64,000 nt of DNA from Pseudomonas tumuqii. GTDB taxonomy: Bacteria > Pseudomonadota > Gammaproteobacteria > Pseudomonadales > Pseudomonadaceae. The stretch covers positions 186,001 through 250,000 of the forward strand of contig NZ_JAAOJA010000004.1 of assembly GCF_013184545.1 (NCBI RefSeq). Reading direction: 5' to 3'. The notes below the pieces were generated by a model that saw nothing but the letters and a program-made list of their open reading frames with translations, had not been told where the DNA came from and did no database searches. Positions 17,598-28,312 of this stretch are shown here, one piece after another; the stretch's first letter is position 1; each line of letters starts with the position of its first letter. The translations under genes were made by a program, and so were the position numbers.

Positions 17598-18245
17598 TTA
17601 GTCGGTCTTGGCTGGGCGCTTGACCCACACCGGCGAGAGCTGGCTGCCGCTGCCGGTGATGTACAGGCTGACCACTTCGCCGCGCGCCAGGGTGACGGGC
17701 TTGAGGTCGCTGATCTTCTTCTCGCCGTCGAACAGCGCCAGGCTGACCTTGACCGGGTTGACTTCGCGCTCGCCGTTGCCATCCGGGGCGACCTTGTCGA
17801 CCACCGCGGCCTTGCCGTCGGCGGTCTTCAGGCTGAGCGTGCTGTCGGACAGGTTCTGCACCCGCAGCAGGGCTTTCTGCTTGTTCGCGAATGCGGCTTC
17901 TTCCACCAGCTTGGGTTCCGCGCCCGGCTGGTTGACCAGGGTGTAGTAGCGGTCGGCGTCGAGTTTCACTGGCAGGCTGCTGCTGCCGACCTTGGCGCTG
18001 TAGCTGCCGGCCGGGAGGAAGCTGAAGTCGCTGGAGCCCAGCGGAGCGATGTCGCGCAGGTCGGTGTTGCCGACGCTGACGCTCAGTTCGCTGTTGCCGG
18101 CGTTATAGGCGCGGACGAAGGTCGATCCCTTGGGCGCGGTTGGGGCGTAGAGGCCACCTTCACCGGCGTGGGCGTGCAGGGCACCGAGGCTCAGGGCGAT
18201 GGCACAGGCGTAGGACGTCCAGCTGCATTTGGTTTGTCTGTTCAT
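17598..18245 (-). CDS. algF: AlgF, alginate O-acetylation adaptor
   Basis: A 215-residue exported protein with a signal peptide ending near 'LGALHAHA-GEGG'. It is the periplasmic component needed with AlgI and AlgJ for adding acetyl groups to mannuronate residues. The two-domain beta-rich sequence ('YAPTAPKGSTFVRAYNAG' and 'VSLALFDGEKKISDL') matches AlgF over its whole length. Follows algJ by 76 bases. Confidence 0.97.
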   Translation of the reverse strand: MNRQTKCSWTSYACAIALSLGALHAHAGEGGLYAPTAPKGSTFVRAYNAGNSELSVSVGNTDLRDIAPLGSSDFSFLPAGSYSAKVGSSSLPVKLDADRYYTLVNQPGAEPKLVEEAAFANKQKALLRVQNLSDSTLSLKTADGKAAVVDKVAPDGNGEREVNPVKVSLALFDGEKKISDLKPVTLARGEVVSLYITGSGSQLSPVWVKRPAKTD

Positions 18246-18321
18246 GGGTAAATCTCCATGTGGTTTAACAAAATGATCTGTTGATCATGTTCGGGTGAAG
18301 CCTTTCCAGCGCAGGGCCGAT

Positions 18322-19464
18322 TCAATGGCTGGTGCTGCTGGCCAGGCGTTGCTTGCTGCTGTTGCTTTTAAGTTCGGCGATCCAGGCCGGATCGAAGTTG
18401 CTGAGGTCGTTGGCCATCGGCAGGTAGCGTTCGGGGAACTCCCAGATCACCAACTGCGGCGCGGCGTTCTTCAATTCGTCGCTCTGCAGGTACTTGAGCA
18501 TCGGCACGATCGGCCCCTGGCCGTCTTCGGCGTGGTTGCTCAGGTCGCGTTGCAGGTGTTGGCGCAGGGCACCGGCAAAATTCCAGTTGGGGTTGGCGCT
18601 GTAACTGGTGCCGACCAGTGCCACCGGGATGTCGCTGTCGGCGAACAGCGCATCGCTGCCGCCGGCCGCGTCTGCCGCATTGGTTTGGTACTGCTGCAAC
18701 TGGTCGGGTTCGGGCATCAGCTGCTCGAACAGCGGCGCCAGTGGCAGGAAGCTGGTCAGGTCACCCAGCAGTGGCTTCTGTTTGGTCGCCTCGGTGACGA
18801 ATGCCTGCGCTTCGCCGTTCAGGGCGAGCGAGCGGTTTACGGTTTCACTCAGTTGGCGCGCGACCAGATCCGCGCCCAGTGGTGTCCAGTGGGTATCGGT
18901 GCGCAGGAACAGCTGACCGCTGTTCTTTTCGGCCCGCAGGGTGGCGAGCAAGTCCGGCGCGGCGATGTCGGCGCTACGCACCTCGCGGTGGAAGCGCTGA
19001 TAGAGATCCTCGCGCTGGCTGCTGATGCGGTTGTCGCCGACGTGCTCCGGGTACAGGCGCGACTTCGACGGCACTATCGCCAGCAGCAACAGCACATTGC
19101 GTTGCGCCAGTTGCTCGCGTACGCCCTGGATCAGCGCCAGGTTGTCGCGCTGGTGCTGTTGGCCATCGGCCACCGGCTTGAACTCTTCATCCGAGTACAA
19201 CCAGTCGTGCTTGCCGATCACCACACCGGGGCGGCCTTCGTTGAACAGCAGGAAGTCCAGCGCGGCCCAGACGTTGATACCGATCTGCTTGATCGGGAAT
19301 TGCTTGTCGTAATGGCTCTCGAAGGTCTTTGCCAGGTTGCCGTCGAGCACGCTGAACTGGTTGGGGGCCTGGTAACTCAGGACCCCGCGCATGGACCAGA
19401 GCAGCAGCAGGGTCAGCACGCCGAGGAACAGGGCGACGTAGAGTTTGCGTAATGGACGCGTCAT
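18322..19464 (-). CDS. algJ: AlgJ, alginate O-acetyltransferase (SGNH-like)
   Basis: A 380-residue protein held in the inner membrane by an uncleaved N-terminal segment (about 8-28), with a periplasmic SGNH-like domain. The catalytic residues are visible: D190 and H192 in 'RTDTHWTPLG' and S287 in 'VGTSYSANP', matching the known triad. It accepts acetyl groups passed by AlgI. The ATG at 19464 is preferred over 19476 because GAGG precedes it and the AlgJ N-terminus begins there. Nearly abuts algI. Confidence 0.97.
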   Translation of the reverse strand: MTRPLRKLYVALFLGVLTLLLLWSMRGVLSYQAPNQFSVLDGNLAKTFESHYDKQFPIKQIGINVWAALDFLLFNEGRPGVVIGKHDWLYSDEEFKPVADGQQHQRDNLALIQGVREQLAQRNVLLLLAIVPSKSRLYPEHVGDNRISSQREDLYQRFHREVRSADIAAPDLLATLRAEKNSGQLFLRTDTHWTPLGADLVARQLSETVNRSLALNGEAQAFVTEATKQKPLLGDLTSFLPLAPLFEQLMPEPDQLQQYQTNAADAAGGSDALFADSDIPVALVGTSYSANPNWNFAGALRQHLQRDLSNHAEDGQGPIVPMLKYLQSDELKNAAPQLVIWEFPERYLPMANDLSNFDPAWIAELKSNSSKQRLASSTSH

Positions 19465-19476
19465 GCTCGGCCTCAT

Positions 19477-21021
19477 TCAGAATTGGAAATAAAGAAAGGG
19501 GGAGTAGCTCTGCGCCGAGAGCTTCAATACCGAGGCGCAGAACAGCAGCAGCAACGCGCCACGTACCAGGTAGCGCGGCATGGCGGCGCTCCAGGTGGCT
19601 TGTTGCACCAGCACACCGCCGCTGCCGACGGTCAGCCCCTGCTCATCGCCAGGCACGGCCTTGACCATGCGCGACAGCTCGGTCGCCGGCCCATCGGCGC
19701 GGGCATCCAGCGCCTTGTGGCGGTAGAACTGGCGCAAGCCGCAAAAGGCCATGACCGCATAAGCCAGTACCAGGGTGGCAACCTGCAGGTCGCTGATGCT
19801 GGCGCTGTTCAGTTCGCTGAGCTGCCAGCCCTGGCTGCTGAAGATCGCCGGGCTGAACATGGCGCTGTACATGCGCCAGGCGATGTCCAGGTTCTCGGCG
19901 CGGAAGATCACCCAGCCGAGCATCACCAGGAAGAAGGTGAACAGCCACTTCAGCGGATTGATCACCTTGGGCGCGGCGTTCACCCCGAACAGGCGTTCGA
20001 TCGTCAGCCACATGCCGTGCCAGGCGCCCCAGATCAGGAAGGTCCAGTTGGCGCCGTGCCACAGGCCACCGAGCAGCATGGTCAGAAACAGGTTGCGGTA
20101 GGTGTTGAAGGTGCCCTTGCGGTTGCCGCCCAGCGGCACGTACAGGTAGTCGCGCAGCCAGGTCGACAGGCTGATGTGCCAGCGCCGCCAGAACTCGGTG
20201 ATCGATTGGCTGATATAGGGCTGGTTGAAGTTTTCCATAAAGCGGAACCCCATCATCAGGCCCAGGCCGATGGCCATGTCGCTGTAACCGGAGAAGTCGA
20301 AATACAACTGCGCGGTGTAGGCGATCATGCCCAGCCAGGCGTCGCCGGTGCTGGGGTCTTGCAGGGCGAAGATGTGGTCGACCAGCGGTGCCAGGCTGTC
20401 GGCGATGAACACCTTCTTGACGAAGCCCTGCATGAAGCGGGTGGCGCCTTCGGAGAACTTGTCGAGGCTGTGGGTGCGGTCGGTAAACTGGTCGGCGAGA
20501 TCCTTGTAGCGCAGCACCGGCCCGGCAATCAGTTGCGGGAACAGGGCGATGAAGGCGGCGAAGTTGATCAGGTTTTCCGTGGGTTCGGTGTCGCCGCGGT
20601 ACACGTCGATCAGGTAGCTGAGCGACTGGAAGATATAGAAGGAGATGCCGATCGGCAGGATCACATGGGTCAGCAGGAACGGCTCGAAGCCGGCGCCGTC
20701 CAGCACCTTGTTGATGTTCGCCACGCCGAAGTTGGCGTACTTGAAGTAACCCAGGGTCGCCAGGTTGCCGGCCACGCCCCAGATCACCCAGCGTTGCGCC
20801 GCCTTGCTGCGTACGCCGGCGCGATAGATGCGCAGGCCGAAACCGTAGTTCCACAGGGTGACCGCGATGAACAGCAGGAGAAAATCCACCCGCCACCAGG
20901 CGTAGAAGGCGTAGCTGCCGATCAGGATCAGCAGGTTGCGATAGCGATTACTGCTCATGTAATACAGGCCGAGAAAGATCGGCAGGAACAGGAACAGGAA
21001 TACGTTGGATGAAAAGACCAT
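19477..21021 (-). CDS. algI: AlgI, MBOAT-family acetyl transporter/transferase
   Basis: A 514-residue polytopic inner-membrane protein of the MBOAT family that moves acetyl groups across the membrane for alginate acetylation. The essential histidine is H322 in 'GGLWHGANWTFLIWGAWHG', with the second conserved 'WHGMW' just after. Many hydrophobic segments cover the whole length. Start ATG at 21021 follows GGAG. The gene is separated from algL by 206 bases that hold a REP palindrome, the widest gap in the operon. Confidence 0.97.
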   Translation of the reverse strand: MVFSSNVFLFLFLPIFLGLYYMSSNRYRNLLILIGSYAFYAWWRVDFLLLFIAVTLWNYGFGLRIYRAGVRSKAAQRWVIWGVAGNLATLGYFKYANFGVANINKVLDGAGFEPFLLTHVILPIGISFYIFQSLSYLIDVYRGDTEPTENLINFAAFIALFPQLIAGPVLRYKDLADQFTDRTHSLDKFSEGATRFMQGFVKKVFIADSLAPLVDHIFALQDPSTGDAWLGMIAYTAQLYFDFSGYSDMAIGLGLMMGFRFMENFNQPYISQSITEFWRRWHISLSTWLRDYLYVPLGGNRKGTFNTYRNLFLTMLLGGLWHGANWTFLIWGAWHGMWLTIERLFGVNAAPKVINPLKWLFTFFLVMLGWVIFRAENLDIAWRMYSAMFSPAIFSSQGWQLSELNSASISDLQVATLVLAYAVMAFCGLRQFYRHKALDARADGPATELSRMVKAVPGDEQGLTVGSGGVLVQQATWSAAMPRYLVRGALLLLFCASVLKLSAQSYSPFLYFQF

Positions 21022-21137
21022 CCGTAGATCTCCGTTGAGTAGCAACTCTTCCGGGGCTCGCAAGCCCCCCTTTCCCCCCGCGAGCGGGAGGGTGTTTCAT
21101 CGTCCGAGGCTTACATTCCGTGCAACCACCACGGACC

Positions 21138-21202
21138 TGTAGGAGCCAGCTTGCTGGCGATGCTTTTGCGGCGTCTGGCTCGCCAGCAAGCTGGCTCCTA
21201 CA
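21138..21202. repeat. REP inverted pair (REPIN) inside the alginate operon
   Basis: A 23-base unit starting TGTAGGAGCCAGCTTGCTGG (21138-21160) is followed after 19 bases by its exact reverse complement (21180-21202). This is the typical Pseudomonas REP doublet that can be mobilised by RAYT transposases. It lies between algL and algI and would fold into a strong hairpin in the operon mRNA. Confidence 0.85.
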
Positions 21203-21227
21203 CAAGCCGCCCTACATAAAGCCGCTC

Positions 21228-22328
21228 TCAGCTATCGTCCGGCTTCTTCGGATCGAACACCTGGCTGACATCGCCGCCGAGACGGAAGGTCTTGAACGGG
21301 CCCATCTCCTGCTTGAGCTCCTCGGTGTCGGCCGAGCAGGCATAAAGCGTGCAGTAGGGCGCCAGCCAGGAGTATTTGCTGTCCTTCTTCAGGTCTTCCA
21401 TGTCCTGTTTCTCGCCGGTTTTGCTGGCGAAGTCGTCTTGGTCATTCACCCCGTCCAGTACCCGTTCGGCCAGGCGCTGGAGCGCGCCCTGGTTTTCTTT
21501 GCGCAGGTCGACGCCGTTGGCTTGGGCGAAAGCGGCGATCATCATCAGCGGCGGCAGGCTGTAGTTGTGGTAGGCCAGGGCGCGCTGGCTGCGCTTCAGT
21601 TCGTTGGGCAGGTAGCCGTCGGCGTCGACCTGGTTGGCGCCCACGCGGAACTGCTCCACGGCCCAATCGAACAGATCGCGGCGATCGGTGGCGATGGCCG
21701 TGGACATCACCGACCAGGCGGACCAGTAGCTATGATTGTTGATTTTCTTCAGCGGCAGATCGCTCCAGTCATGCACGGTGTTCTCGGCCATCTTGATGAA
21801 CCAGGCTTCGATCAGCTTGGTTTGCTGCGGATAGGCGGCCAGCGGCTGTGACTTGGAGAATTTCAGGCGCAGGTAGGCGGAGGACAGACTGCCCAGCGCC
21901 CATTTGCGCACCGATTTGCCGGTGTGGTTGTAATCGCTGCTGAGCAGGGCGTCGGCCTCGGCCCACTCGCTCAGCCACTGCACGGTGCAGTCGAGCAGCT
22001 CGGGCTGGCCATCGCGCATGTAGTGCATGACCTGCTGGCTGATCCCTCGCTCCATTTCGGTGATGGCGGCGGTCTTGTCGCGAAAGGCCTTCTCCGAGTC
22101 GGTGTTGAGGGTGGCGCGGGCCTTGCCCGAGCCTTCGTATTTGCTGCGAAACACCAGTTTGTCGGTGTAGGGCTTTGGCGTTGCCTGGCAGGCTTGCGCC
22201 TTCTTGTCGGTGACCTGCACGGGCGCGTAGTAGCCGGCCGGCGGCACCAGGCTGGCGGCGAACAACGGTTGGGCGAGCAGGGCCGCGCCGATCAGGCAGG
22301 GAGCGAGTATCCAAATGGGGCGTTTCAT
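21228..22328 (-). CDS. algL: AlgL, periplasmic alginate lyase
   Basis: A 366-residue exported lyase (family PL5) that cleaves alginate by beta-elimination, clearing stray polymer from the periplasm. Signal peptide about residues 1-25. The active-site motif NNHSYW is at 197-202, including the catalytic histidine H199. '[23 protein letters not shown]' follows as in other AlgL proteins. Start ATG at 22328; length equals the P. aeruginosa enzyme within one residue. Confidence 0.97.
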   Translation of the reverse strand: MKRPIWILAPCLIGAALLAQPLFAASLVPPAGYYAPVQVTDKKAQACQATPKPYTDKLVFRSKYEGSGKARATLNTDSEKAFRDKTAAITEMERGISQQVMHYMRDGQPELLDCTVQWLSEWAEADALLSSDYNHTGKSVRKWALGSLSSAYLRLKFSKSQPLAAYPQQTKLIEAWFIKMAENTVHDWSDLPLKKINNHSYWSAWSVMSTAIATDRRDLFDWAVEQFRVGANQVDADGYLPNELKRSQRALAYHNYSLPPLMMIAAFAQANGVDLRKENQGALQRLAERVLDGVNDQDDFASKTGEKQDMEDLKKDSKYSWLAPYCTLYACSADTEELKQEMGPFKTFRLGGDVSQVFDPKKPDDS

Positions 22329-22345
22329 CGTGCCTCCTATTGCCT

Positions 22346-23770
22346 TCACTGGGCTTGTGCCGTGAGGGCTTTGTCGCCAGCGCTGGGGCGTTTGCACATG
22401 GTTGCTTCGACGCTGAGATTTGCCGGCATGTTTTCCGGGCTATGGATGTCCAGGGCGAGCAGATTGAGGTCGGCCCAATCGGCATCGTTGCGCAGTTCGA
22501 AGACATAGCGTCCGTCGGTAGGGGCACGGTCGCTCTGCTCGAGTTTGAAATTCTCGCGGCGGCCGGTCAGGTACCAGAGGGTGGCCTTGGCCTTGTGCAC
22601 GCCGGGGTCGCTGAAGGTCAGGTCGACCTGGTAGTCGCCACCGCGCAGATCCAGCAATGGCTGGTTCTCGCCGTTGACCAGGACCTGGTTGGAGCCGGGC
22701 TTGAGCGTGACCTTGTTCTTCATCACCGCCGGGCGGCCCTCGCAGCCGTTGTTCACCAGCGGTACGGCCTGGCGGTAGAAGCTTTGCTGCGCCAGGTCGT
22801 AATGGGTGGCGAACTCCCAGATGAGAATCTTCGGCGGGTTTTCGTGGAATTCCTTGCTGGTCATGTATTGCAGCAGGGCGCTGTCGAAGCCGCCGCCGCT
22901 GACCGACCGGTTGAGCACTTCGACACCACTGTATTGCTGCAGGAAACCGGCGAAGTTGTAGGCCGGGCCGCTGTTACTGGTGCCGACCAGGGCGACCTTC
23001 GGGTCGGCCTCGTCGCCGAACAGGCTGTCGCTATCGGCTTCGCCCACCGGCTCGGTCTCGAAGCGCTCGACGTACTCGGTGGCGTAGGTGGTGCCGCAGA
23101 AGGTGGCTGCGGTCTTGTGCAGGGTGCCGGCCTTGCCCAGCAGGCCGGTCACCGTGCTGGCGAACTCCTGCTTCGGCGCTTCGTCGAAGCCGGGCATTTG
23201 CTTCAGGGTTTCGGCCACCAGTTCGGCGGTGCGCGCGGCACCGGCCGGCGTCCAGTGGTGGTCGGCCTTGAAGTAGTAGGCGGTGTCCACGTCCTGTTCG
23301 TCGAACAGCGGTGACAGGTCGGTGACCCAGATACCGGTCTTGCGGATTTCGGCAACGGCCTTCAGGTAATTCTGCTTGGCCAGCTCGAAGTTGAAGCTGG
23401 CTTTCTCCTGCGCGGTCAGCTGCTGACGGTTGACCAGGCCGCGGGTCGGCTGATAGACCACCATCAGCTCGATGCCTTTGCGCTTGAGGGTGTCGCGCAG
23501 GCGCTTGAACTGGCGATAGCCGGCGGGCGTGGTGCCAAAATCGGTGCGCAGGTCGTTGCCGCTACGGAACAGCCAATCACCCTGGCCCTGCACCAGCGCG
23601 GTGAAGAAGCTCAGGTACTTGGTGTTGTACTGGCTCGGGTCCTGGGCGATCGGACACAGTGGCCCGACCCGCTGCACCTGGTACTGCGGTGCGGCCATGG
23701 CGCTACCCGCAGCACCCAACAGGGCACTGGCAAGGGCCAGTTGGCGGAAATTGAAGTGGCGTTTGATCAC
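22346..23770 (-). CDS. algX: AlgX, alginate O-acetyltransferase
   Basis: A 474-residue periplasmic protein with a signal peptide (about 1-26), an SGNH-like catalytic domain and a C-terminal carbohydrate-binding domain. Catalytic residues appear as D170 and H172 in 'KADHHWTP' and S265 in '[12 protein letters not shown]'. It binds and acetylates the growing chain and forms part of the secretion scaffold with AlgK. A GTG start at 23770 is chosen because AGGGA lies seven bases upstream; a TTG at 23785 would place that site inside the gene. Confidence 0.96.
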   Translation of the reverse strand: MIKRHFNFRQLALASALLGAAGSAMAAPQYQVQRVGPLCPIAQDPSQYNTKYLSFFTALVQGQGDWLFRSGNDLRTDFGTTPAGYRQFKRLRDTLKRKGIELMVVYQPTRGLVNRQQLTAQEKASFNFELAKQNYLKAVAEIRKTGIWVTDLSPLFDEQDVDTAYYFKADHHWTPAGAARTAELVAETLKQMPGFDEAPKQEFASTVTGLLGKAGTLHKTAATFCGTTYATEYVERFETEPVGEADSDSLFGDEADPKVALVGTSNSGPAYNFAGFLQQYSGVEVLNRSVSGGGFDSALLQYMTSKEFHENPPKILIWEFATHYDLAQQSFYRQAVPLVNNGCEGRPAVMKNKVTLKPGSNQVLVNGENQPLLDLRGGDYQVDLTFSDPGVHKAKATLWYLTGRRENFKLEQSDRAPTDGRYVFELRNDADWADLNLLALDIHSPENMPANLSVEATMCKRPSAGDKALTAQAQ

Positions 23771-23781
23771 GTTGTATTCCC

Positions 23782-25383
23782 TCAATCCTGAAGTTCGGCC
23801 TGACTCTCGACCGGGTCGATGAGTACGGCTAGTTTGCGGCGCACCATCAGGTCGAGAATTTCATCCTGTCGTTCGCCGAGGATGCCGGCGAAACTGATGC
23901 CGGTGCTTTTGCTCGGTGCGAGCATTTCCACGCGGTACAGCTCCACGGACAGTGGCGAGTCGATGGACAGCGGGCTGGAGCCGTTGGCGGCGAGCTTGCC
24001 GCCGACCACGATCATCGACACTTCGGTGTCGAAGGGGTCGAGTGCGACGTTGCGGTCGGTGTTCGAGAGATCCTTGATGTGGCCGTAAATGCCGGTCAGG
24101 CCATTGGCCGCCGAGATGTTCTCGTACAGGCGAATGTTGGTGCTGTTGCGCAGGCGAATGCCGTGGCGGGCGTTGTTCAACACCTTGTTGCCCCACAGCA
24201 GGTTGTCCGAACTCTCGTAGATGGTGATGCCGTCGGCGTGGTTCTGGTACACCTCGTTGTAGGCCACCAGGTTACGCACGCTGTTACGGTCGAGGACGAT
24301 GCCCGAGAGCTTGTTGTCGTAGGTCTTGTTGTTGATGATCCAGCTGTCATCGACCTCGCGGGAAATGATGATGCCATGCTTCTTCTTGGTCCCGTGCACC
24401 GTGTTATCGGCGATGATCAGACCGTGGGAACGGTCATGCGGGTCGATGCCGTAGACGATGTTGTCGCGGTAGGTATTGCCCTTGACCACCACGTTCGCGG
24501 CTTCGTAGCAGTAGAAGCCGTACCAGTGGTCGACGAACTCCGAGTCGATCAGCCAGCCGGTCGGTTCCGCACGCTTGAGGCGGGCCTGCATGCCGGGGGT
24601 GTACTGGGTGATGCTGACGCCGTAGGACTTGCTGTTGCTGTAGCCCAGGCTGGTGAAGACGCTGCCGGAGATGTACAGCTCACTGCCGCCCCAGGACACC
24701 AGAAACGGGCGGAACTCATCGGCCTTGCGAAAGCTGGCCGGGCTGTTGTCCGCTTCGCGCCAGGCGGTGAGCTTGGTGTCGGTGAAGAACAGCTGGCCGT
24801 CGTTGACCATGAAGCTGCCGCGTTCCTGGGATAGGCGCAGGTCCTTGGTGTCCTTGCCCACGTGCAGGGTTGCACCCTCGGCCACCACGATCGGCAGCCG
24901 CGCCAGGTAGACGCCCGGCTTGACCTCGCGGAACTGACTGTCTGGCAGGGCCTTGGCGATGTCCTGCGGGGTGACGTAGCCGCCTTCGATAAAGATCGCA
25001 TGGGGCATGCCGTTCTGCCGCTGGACCCATTCGCGCAGGCGCTCGTTGCCGCCGACGAAGTCCTTCAGCGCATCCTGCTGCAACATGCGCCGCACCACGA
25101 CCTTGCCGCCGGGCGTGCGCTTGATCTTGGCTTCGACGGCCGCCGCGGTGTAGCCGCTGAGGTCGGGCAGCTTGGGCACATCCAGATGCAACTGCTCGAC
25201 GGGTACGCTGGTTACCGTGTAGTTGCTGGTTTCCTTGAGTGCCTTGGTCGGCACATTAGGGTTGTCGAGCACTTGCGCCGCTTGCACCCAGGGCGCCGCC
25301 AGCTGCAGCGCGCCGAGCAGTAGGCCGCTGCATAGCAGGCCTACTGCACAGCCTTGTTTGAGTTTGCCTGGTCGTTGCTTCAT
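23782..25383 (-). CDS. algG: AlgG, mannuronan C5-epimerase
   Basis: A 533-residue exported parallel beta-helix enzyme that converts mannuronate to guluronate in the polymer and protects it from AlgL. The signal region is residues 1-36. The helix repeats run from about 200 to 480 with many 'N-x-x-Y/G-I' coils. The catalytic motif DPHD is at 314-317, followed by 'RSHGLIIADNTV'. ATG at 25383 follows GAGGA. Its stop is 11 bases from the algX GTG. Confidence 0.97.
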   Translation of the reverse strand: MKQRPGKLKQGCAVGLLCSGLLLGALQLAAPWVQAAQVLDNPNVPTKALKETSNYTVTSVPVEQLHLDVPKLPDLSGYTAAAVEAKIKRTPGGKVVVRRMLQQDALKDFVGGNERLREWVQRQNGMPHAIFIEGGYVTPQDIAKALPDSQFREVKPGVYLARLPIVVAEGATLHVGKDTKDLRLSQERGSFMVNDGQLFFTDTKLTAWREADNSPASFRKADEFRPFLVSWGGSELYISGSVFTSLGYSNSKSYGVSITQYTPGMQARLKRAEPTGWLIDSEFVDHWYGFYCYEAANVVVKGNTYRDNIVYGIDPHDRSHGLIIADNTVHGTKKKHGIIISREVDDSWIINNKTYDNKLSGIVLDRNSVRNLVAYNEVYQNHADGITIYESSDNLLWGNKVLNNARHGIRLRNSTNIRLYENISAANGLTGIYGHIKDLSNTDRNVALDPFDTEVSMIVVGGKLAANGSSPLSIDSPLSVELYRVEMLAPSKSTGISFAGILGERQDEILDLMVRRKLAVLIDPVESQAELQD

Positions 25384-25393
25384 GGCGCTGTCC

Positions 25394-26896
25394 TCAGAAT
25401 TTCCAGATAACGTCAACGAAGGCTCGATGCATCATCGAGTCGGTGTCGCTGCCGTAGGCATCGCCGGGCTTGAACACGCCACCGCGAAAACGCACCAGGG
25501 CTGCCGGCTCGTCGATCGCCTCGCTCATCGAAGCGGGCAGCAGGCCCTGCTTGAAGTACTTGGTGACCACCAGATCGAGTTCTTGGCCGAGATCTTTCTC
25601 GCCATCCACCAGGGCGACCTGGGGCGCCGGGACGTCGTCGGCGAGCGGGTCATCGATCCGGGCGTTGATCCCGCTTCTACCGATCTGCTGCCGATCATCG
25701 ACCCGCCAGAACTTGTGGTAGACCAGGCTGGCGTCATAGTCCTCGGCCATCTGCCAGGAGCCGAACAGGGTGGCCGACTGCAGGTTGTTCAGTTCGCCGC
25801 GAAAGGCCTCGCCGTAGCGATGAACGCTGGCGCGGGTGCCGGTGAAGTTGGAACGGTTGCTTTGCAGGCCGGTCTGGCGATAGTTGCCCGTGCCGTTGCC
25901 GTCTTCATCGCCGCTACCGCTGGCCCGTGCGTAAGCGCCGCCGACTTGCCAGTTGGGGTCCAGGCGAAAGCGCAGACCGAGGTCGGTGGCCCAGGCGCTG
26001 ACGTTGTCGCTGTTTTTGCCGGTGGCGATTTCCTGGCCGTTGTCGACGCCGCGCGTCAGGTCTTCACGGTCGCCGGTCAGCGAGGTGAGACTGGCCCAGT
26101 AATTGACTGGCTTCTGGTTGCGGAAGTTGTAGGCGTCGCTGTTGGCTTGCACGCCGAGCCAGGTCAGTTTGCCGGTGGCGCGTTTGTCCAGGGCGTCGAT
26201 CGGTTCGCCGGGATTGGCCAGCTTGCCGTCATCGTCGGAGTGATGGGCATTGAGGCCGACCCAATGTCCCGGGCGCCACTGGGTTTCGATATCGCCGAAC
26301 AGATGCAGACGGTCTTCATCTTCCGCGGCCAGTTCGTCGAGGTCGGTGCGGTACTCGCTGAAGCGCTGGGCCGTACCCAGGCTGGCGCGCAGCAGGGTGG
26401 TGTCGAAGGTCCAGTTCAGCGCTTCGATATTGGTATCGCGCCATTGCCCGTCATCGTTGCGCAGGCGTTGGCGGCCCAGGCGCAGGTGCTCGCCGGGGTA
26501 GTCGGTGAGGCCGGCGTAGTCGACCCAGAATTCGCGCAGGGCCAGGTAGTTCTTCTTCCGATCGCGGCCGTCGTCTGCCGGCGCATCGCTGGCCAGGTCG
26601 GCGTCGGACGACGCCAGGGTATCGGTCTCGATGATGTCGCTGGCGACTACCGCCTGGCCCATGGCGAAGGCACTCCAGTCACCGCGTTGGCCATACAGCC
26701 AGGGGCGCAGGTCGACACCGATGCCGTTGACGTCGCCACCGTCGCGGGTGCCGAGGTCGCGGTCATCTTCCGATTGCGCGGTGATCTTGACGTCGAGGCC
26801 GAAGTTGTCGTCGCTCATCTGCACCGCCCATGCCGAGCTGGCGGAGAGTAATGACACGCTCAGGCCCAGGCCTGCGGTGATCCTGTTGAGTTTCAT
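25394..26896 (-). CDS. algE: AlgE, outer-membrane alginate export porin
   Basis: A 500-residue protein with a signal peptide (about 1-24, 'SSAWA') and an 18-strand beta-barrel through which acidic alginate leaves the cell. Alternating strands rich in Asp, Arg and aromatic residues and the terminal phenylalanine in 'VDVIWKF' support an outer-membrane barrel. AGGAA eight bases before the ATG at 26896 fixes the start; an ATG at 26914 overlaps the algK stop and lacks such a site. Confidence 0.96.
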   Translation of the reverse strand: MKLNRITAGLGLSVSLLSASSAWAVQMSDDNFGLDVKITAQSEDDRDLGTRDGGDVNGIGVDLRPWLYGQRGDWSAFAMGQAVVASDIIETDTLASSDADLASDAPADDGRDRKKNYLALREFWVDYAGLTDYPGEHLRLGRQRLRNDDGQWRDTNIEALNWTFDTTLLRASLGTAQRFSEYRTDLDELAAEDEDRLHLFGDIETQWRPGHWVGLNAHHSDDDGKLANPGEPIDALDKRATGKLTWLGVQANSDAYNFRNQKPVNYWASLTSLTGDREDLTRGVDNGQEIATGKNSDNVSAWATDLGLRFRLDPNWQVGGAYARASGSGDEDGNGTGNYRQTGLQSNRSNFTGTRASVHRYGEAFRGELNNLQSATLFGSWQMAEDYDASLVYHKFWRVDDRQQIGRSGINARIDDPLADDVPAPQVALVDGEKDLGQELDLVVTKYFKQGLLPASMSEAIDEPAALVRFRGGVFKPGDAYGSDTDSMMHRAFVDVIWKF

Positions 26897-26910
26897 CGCG
26901 TAATTCCTGT

Positions 26911-28299
26911 TCATTGGTTTTGCGCCTGTAACGAGGTTTGGGCTTGCAAGACGTTGCCGCGCACCTGGCGTTCTTCGCGCAGCAGTTGCTCGGCGCGGGT
27001 ACGTTGGGCCGGTTGCAGTTGTTGTTCGACCAGGCTGGCCAGTTCGGTGGCCTGCGGCGTGTTCTTCGGCAGCGCCAGTTGGCTGAAGACGAAAGCATTG
27101 ACCGGATCGGGAATCACGCCCTTGCCTTGCGAGTACATCTGCGCGAGGGCGAAGTCGGCGTTGATCTGGCCGTTACGGGCGGCGCTGAGCAAATGATCCA
27201 GGGCTTTCTGCGGGTAGATGTCGCCGAGGTAGCCGCGGATGTAGAGCTGACCGAGGAAGTAGTTGGCACTGGGTTCGCTGGGCGCGGCCTTGCGCAGATG
27301 CTCTTCGGCCTTGTGTGGGTCCTGCGGCACCAGCTTGCCTTCGTAGTAGAGCCGGCCGAGCAACAGTTCGGCGCGCGGCAGTGCCGCGGCGCGGCCGTTG
27401 TCGAGGTAGCTCATCATGGTCTCGATGTCGCCCAGGCCCGGGTAGTCATAGAGCAGGCGCGCCAGGCTGACCCAGGCGGCCGGGTAGGCCGGGGCGATGG
27501 CTTCGAGCAGTTCCTGGGCTTTGCCTTCGTCCGGCTTGCCCAGTTCGGCGTCGGCCAGCACCTGGGCGACGGCATCCACCCGCTGCGGGGTCACCACGGC
27601 GCTGTGGTAGCCCGCCATCAGGCGTTGCAGCAGGGCTTTCTGTTTGTCGGCCTGGCCTTGCTTCTGGTACACGGTGGCCAGTTCGACGTAGCAGACCTCG
27701 GCCTCGGCAATCAGGCCTTGGCAGATCTGTTCTATTTCACCCAGGTGCTGGTCGTAGTCGCCCTGGGTGCGATAGAGGAGGATTTGTGCCAGATCGGCCT
27801 GGGTATGGCCTTGCTGGCGCCAGGTGGAGATGCGTTGTTGAACGTTCATACCGGGGAAATCCTGTGGGTATTGCAGGTAGAGCATGACCAGCGGCAACAG
27901 GCTGCTCTGCTCACCCGCGGTGAAGGCGTCATTCAGCAACTCGCCCGCTTCACGGCGCTCGGCCGGGCTGGCGTCCACTTTGCTCGCGAGCAATTTGCCC
28001 AGGCGTGCCTTGGCCCGCGGCGACTCGTCCAGGGCCAGGCGATAGGTCCGCTCGGCCTTTTCCAGGTCTTGCGGCGTACCGCCGGCTACTTGCAGATCGG
28101 CCAGGCCGACCTGCGCATCGGTGTAGCCCAACTCCGCCAGCTGGCGGTAGTTCTGCTCGGCGATGCTGGTGTCGCCGCGCTTCAGCGCTTCGGCGGCCAG
28201 GCGCTCGTCCGGCAGCCCGGCGCAACCGGCGAGGGTCACGGCCAGGGAAAGCGCCAGCAGGGGCGCGGCATGCATGAGACGGGGGGCGATAGTCGCCAT
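26911..28299 (-). CDS. algK: AlgK, outer-membrane lipoprotein with Sel1/TPR repeats
   Basis: A 462-residue lipoprotein; lipobox LAGC with C26. Tandem Sel1-like helical repeats follow ('[19 protein letters not shown]', '[21 protein letters not shown]', '[13 protein letters not shown]'). AlgK positions the AlgE pore and links it to AlgX and the inner-membrane synthase. AGGAGG precedes the ATG at 28299. The stop lies 15 bases before the algE start. Confidence 0.96.
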   Translation of the reverse strand: MATIAPRLMHAAPLLALSLAVTLAGCAGLPDERLAAEALKRGDTSIAEQNYRQLAELGYTDAQVGLADLQVAGGTPQDLEKAERTYRLALDESPRAKARLGKLLASKVDASPAERREAGELLNDAFTAGEQSSLLPLVMLYLQYPQDFPGMNVQQRISTWRQQGHTQADLAQILLYRTQGDYDQHLGEIEQICQGLIAEAEVCYVELATVYQKQGQADKQKALLQRLMAGYHSAVVTPQRVDAVAQVLADAELGKPDEGKAQELLEAIAPAYPAAWVSLARLLYDYPGLGDIETMMSYLDNGRAAALPRAELLLGRLYYEGKLVPQDPHKAEEHLRKAAPSEPSANYFLGQLYIRGYLGDIYPQKALDHLLSAARNGQINADFALAQMYSQGKGVIPDPVNAFVFSQLALPKNTPQATELASLVEQQLQPAQRTRAEQLLREERQVRGNVLQAQTSLQAQNQ

Positions 28300-28312
28300 T
28301 GCGGAGTCCTCC

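Noticed and set aside
15849..18251. Open frame of 800 codons on the plus strand opposite algA and algF
   Set aside because: It is antisense to two certain genes, has no recognisable domain, and arises from the high GC3 of the real genes.
19483..21012. Long plus-strand frame opposite algI
   Set aside because: Antisense shadow of the MBOAT gene; the Gln/Val/Ala-rich translation is typical of a GC-rich complement.
25223..26851. Plus-strand frame of 542 codons opposite algE
   Set aside because: Overlaps the certain algE gene on the other strand and shows no family features.
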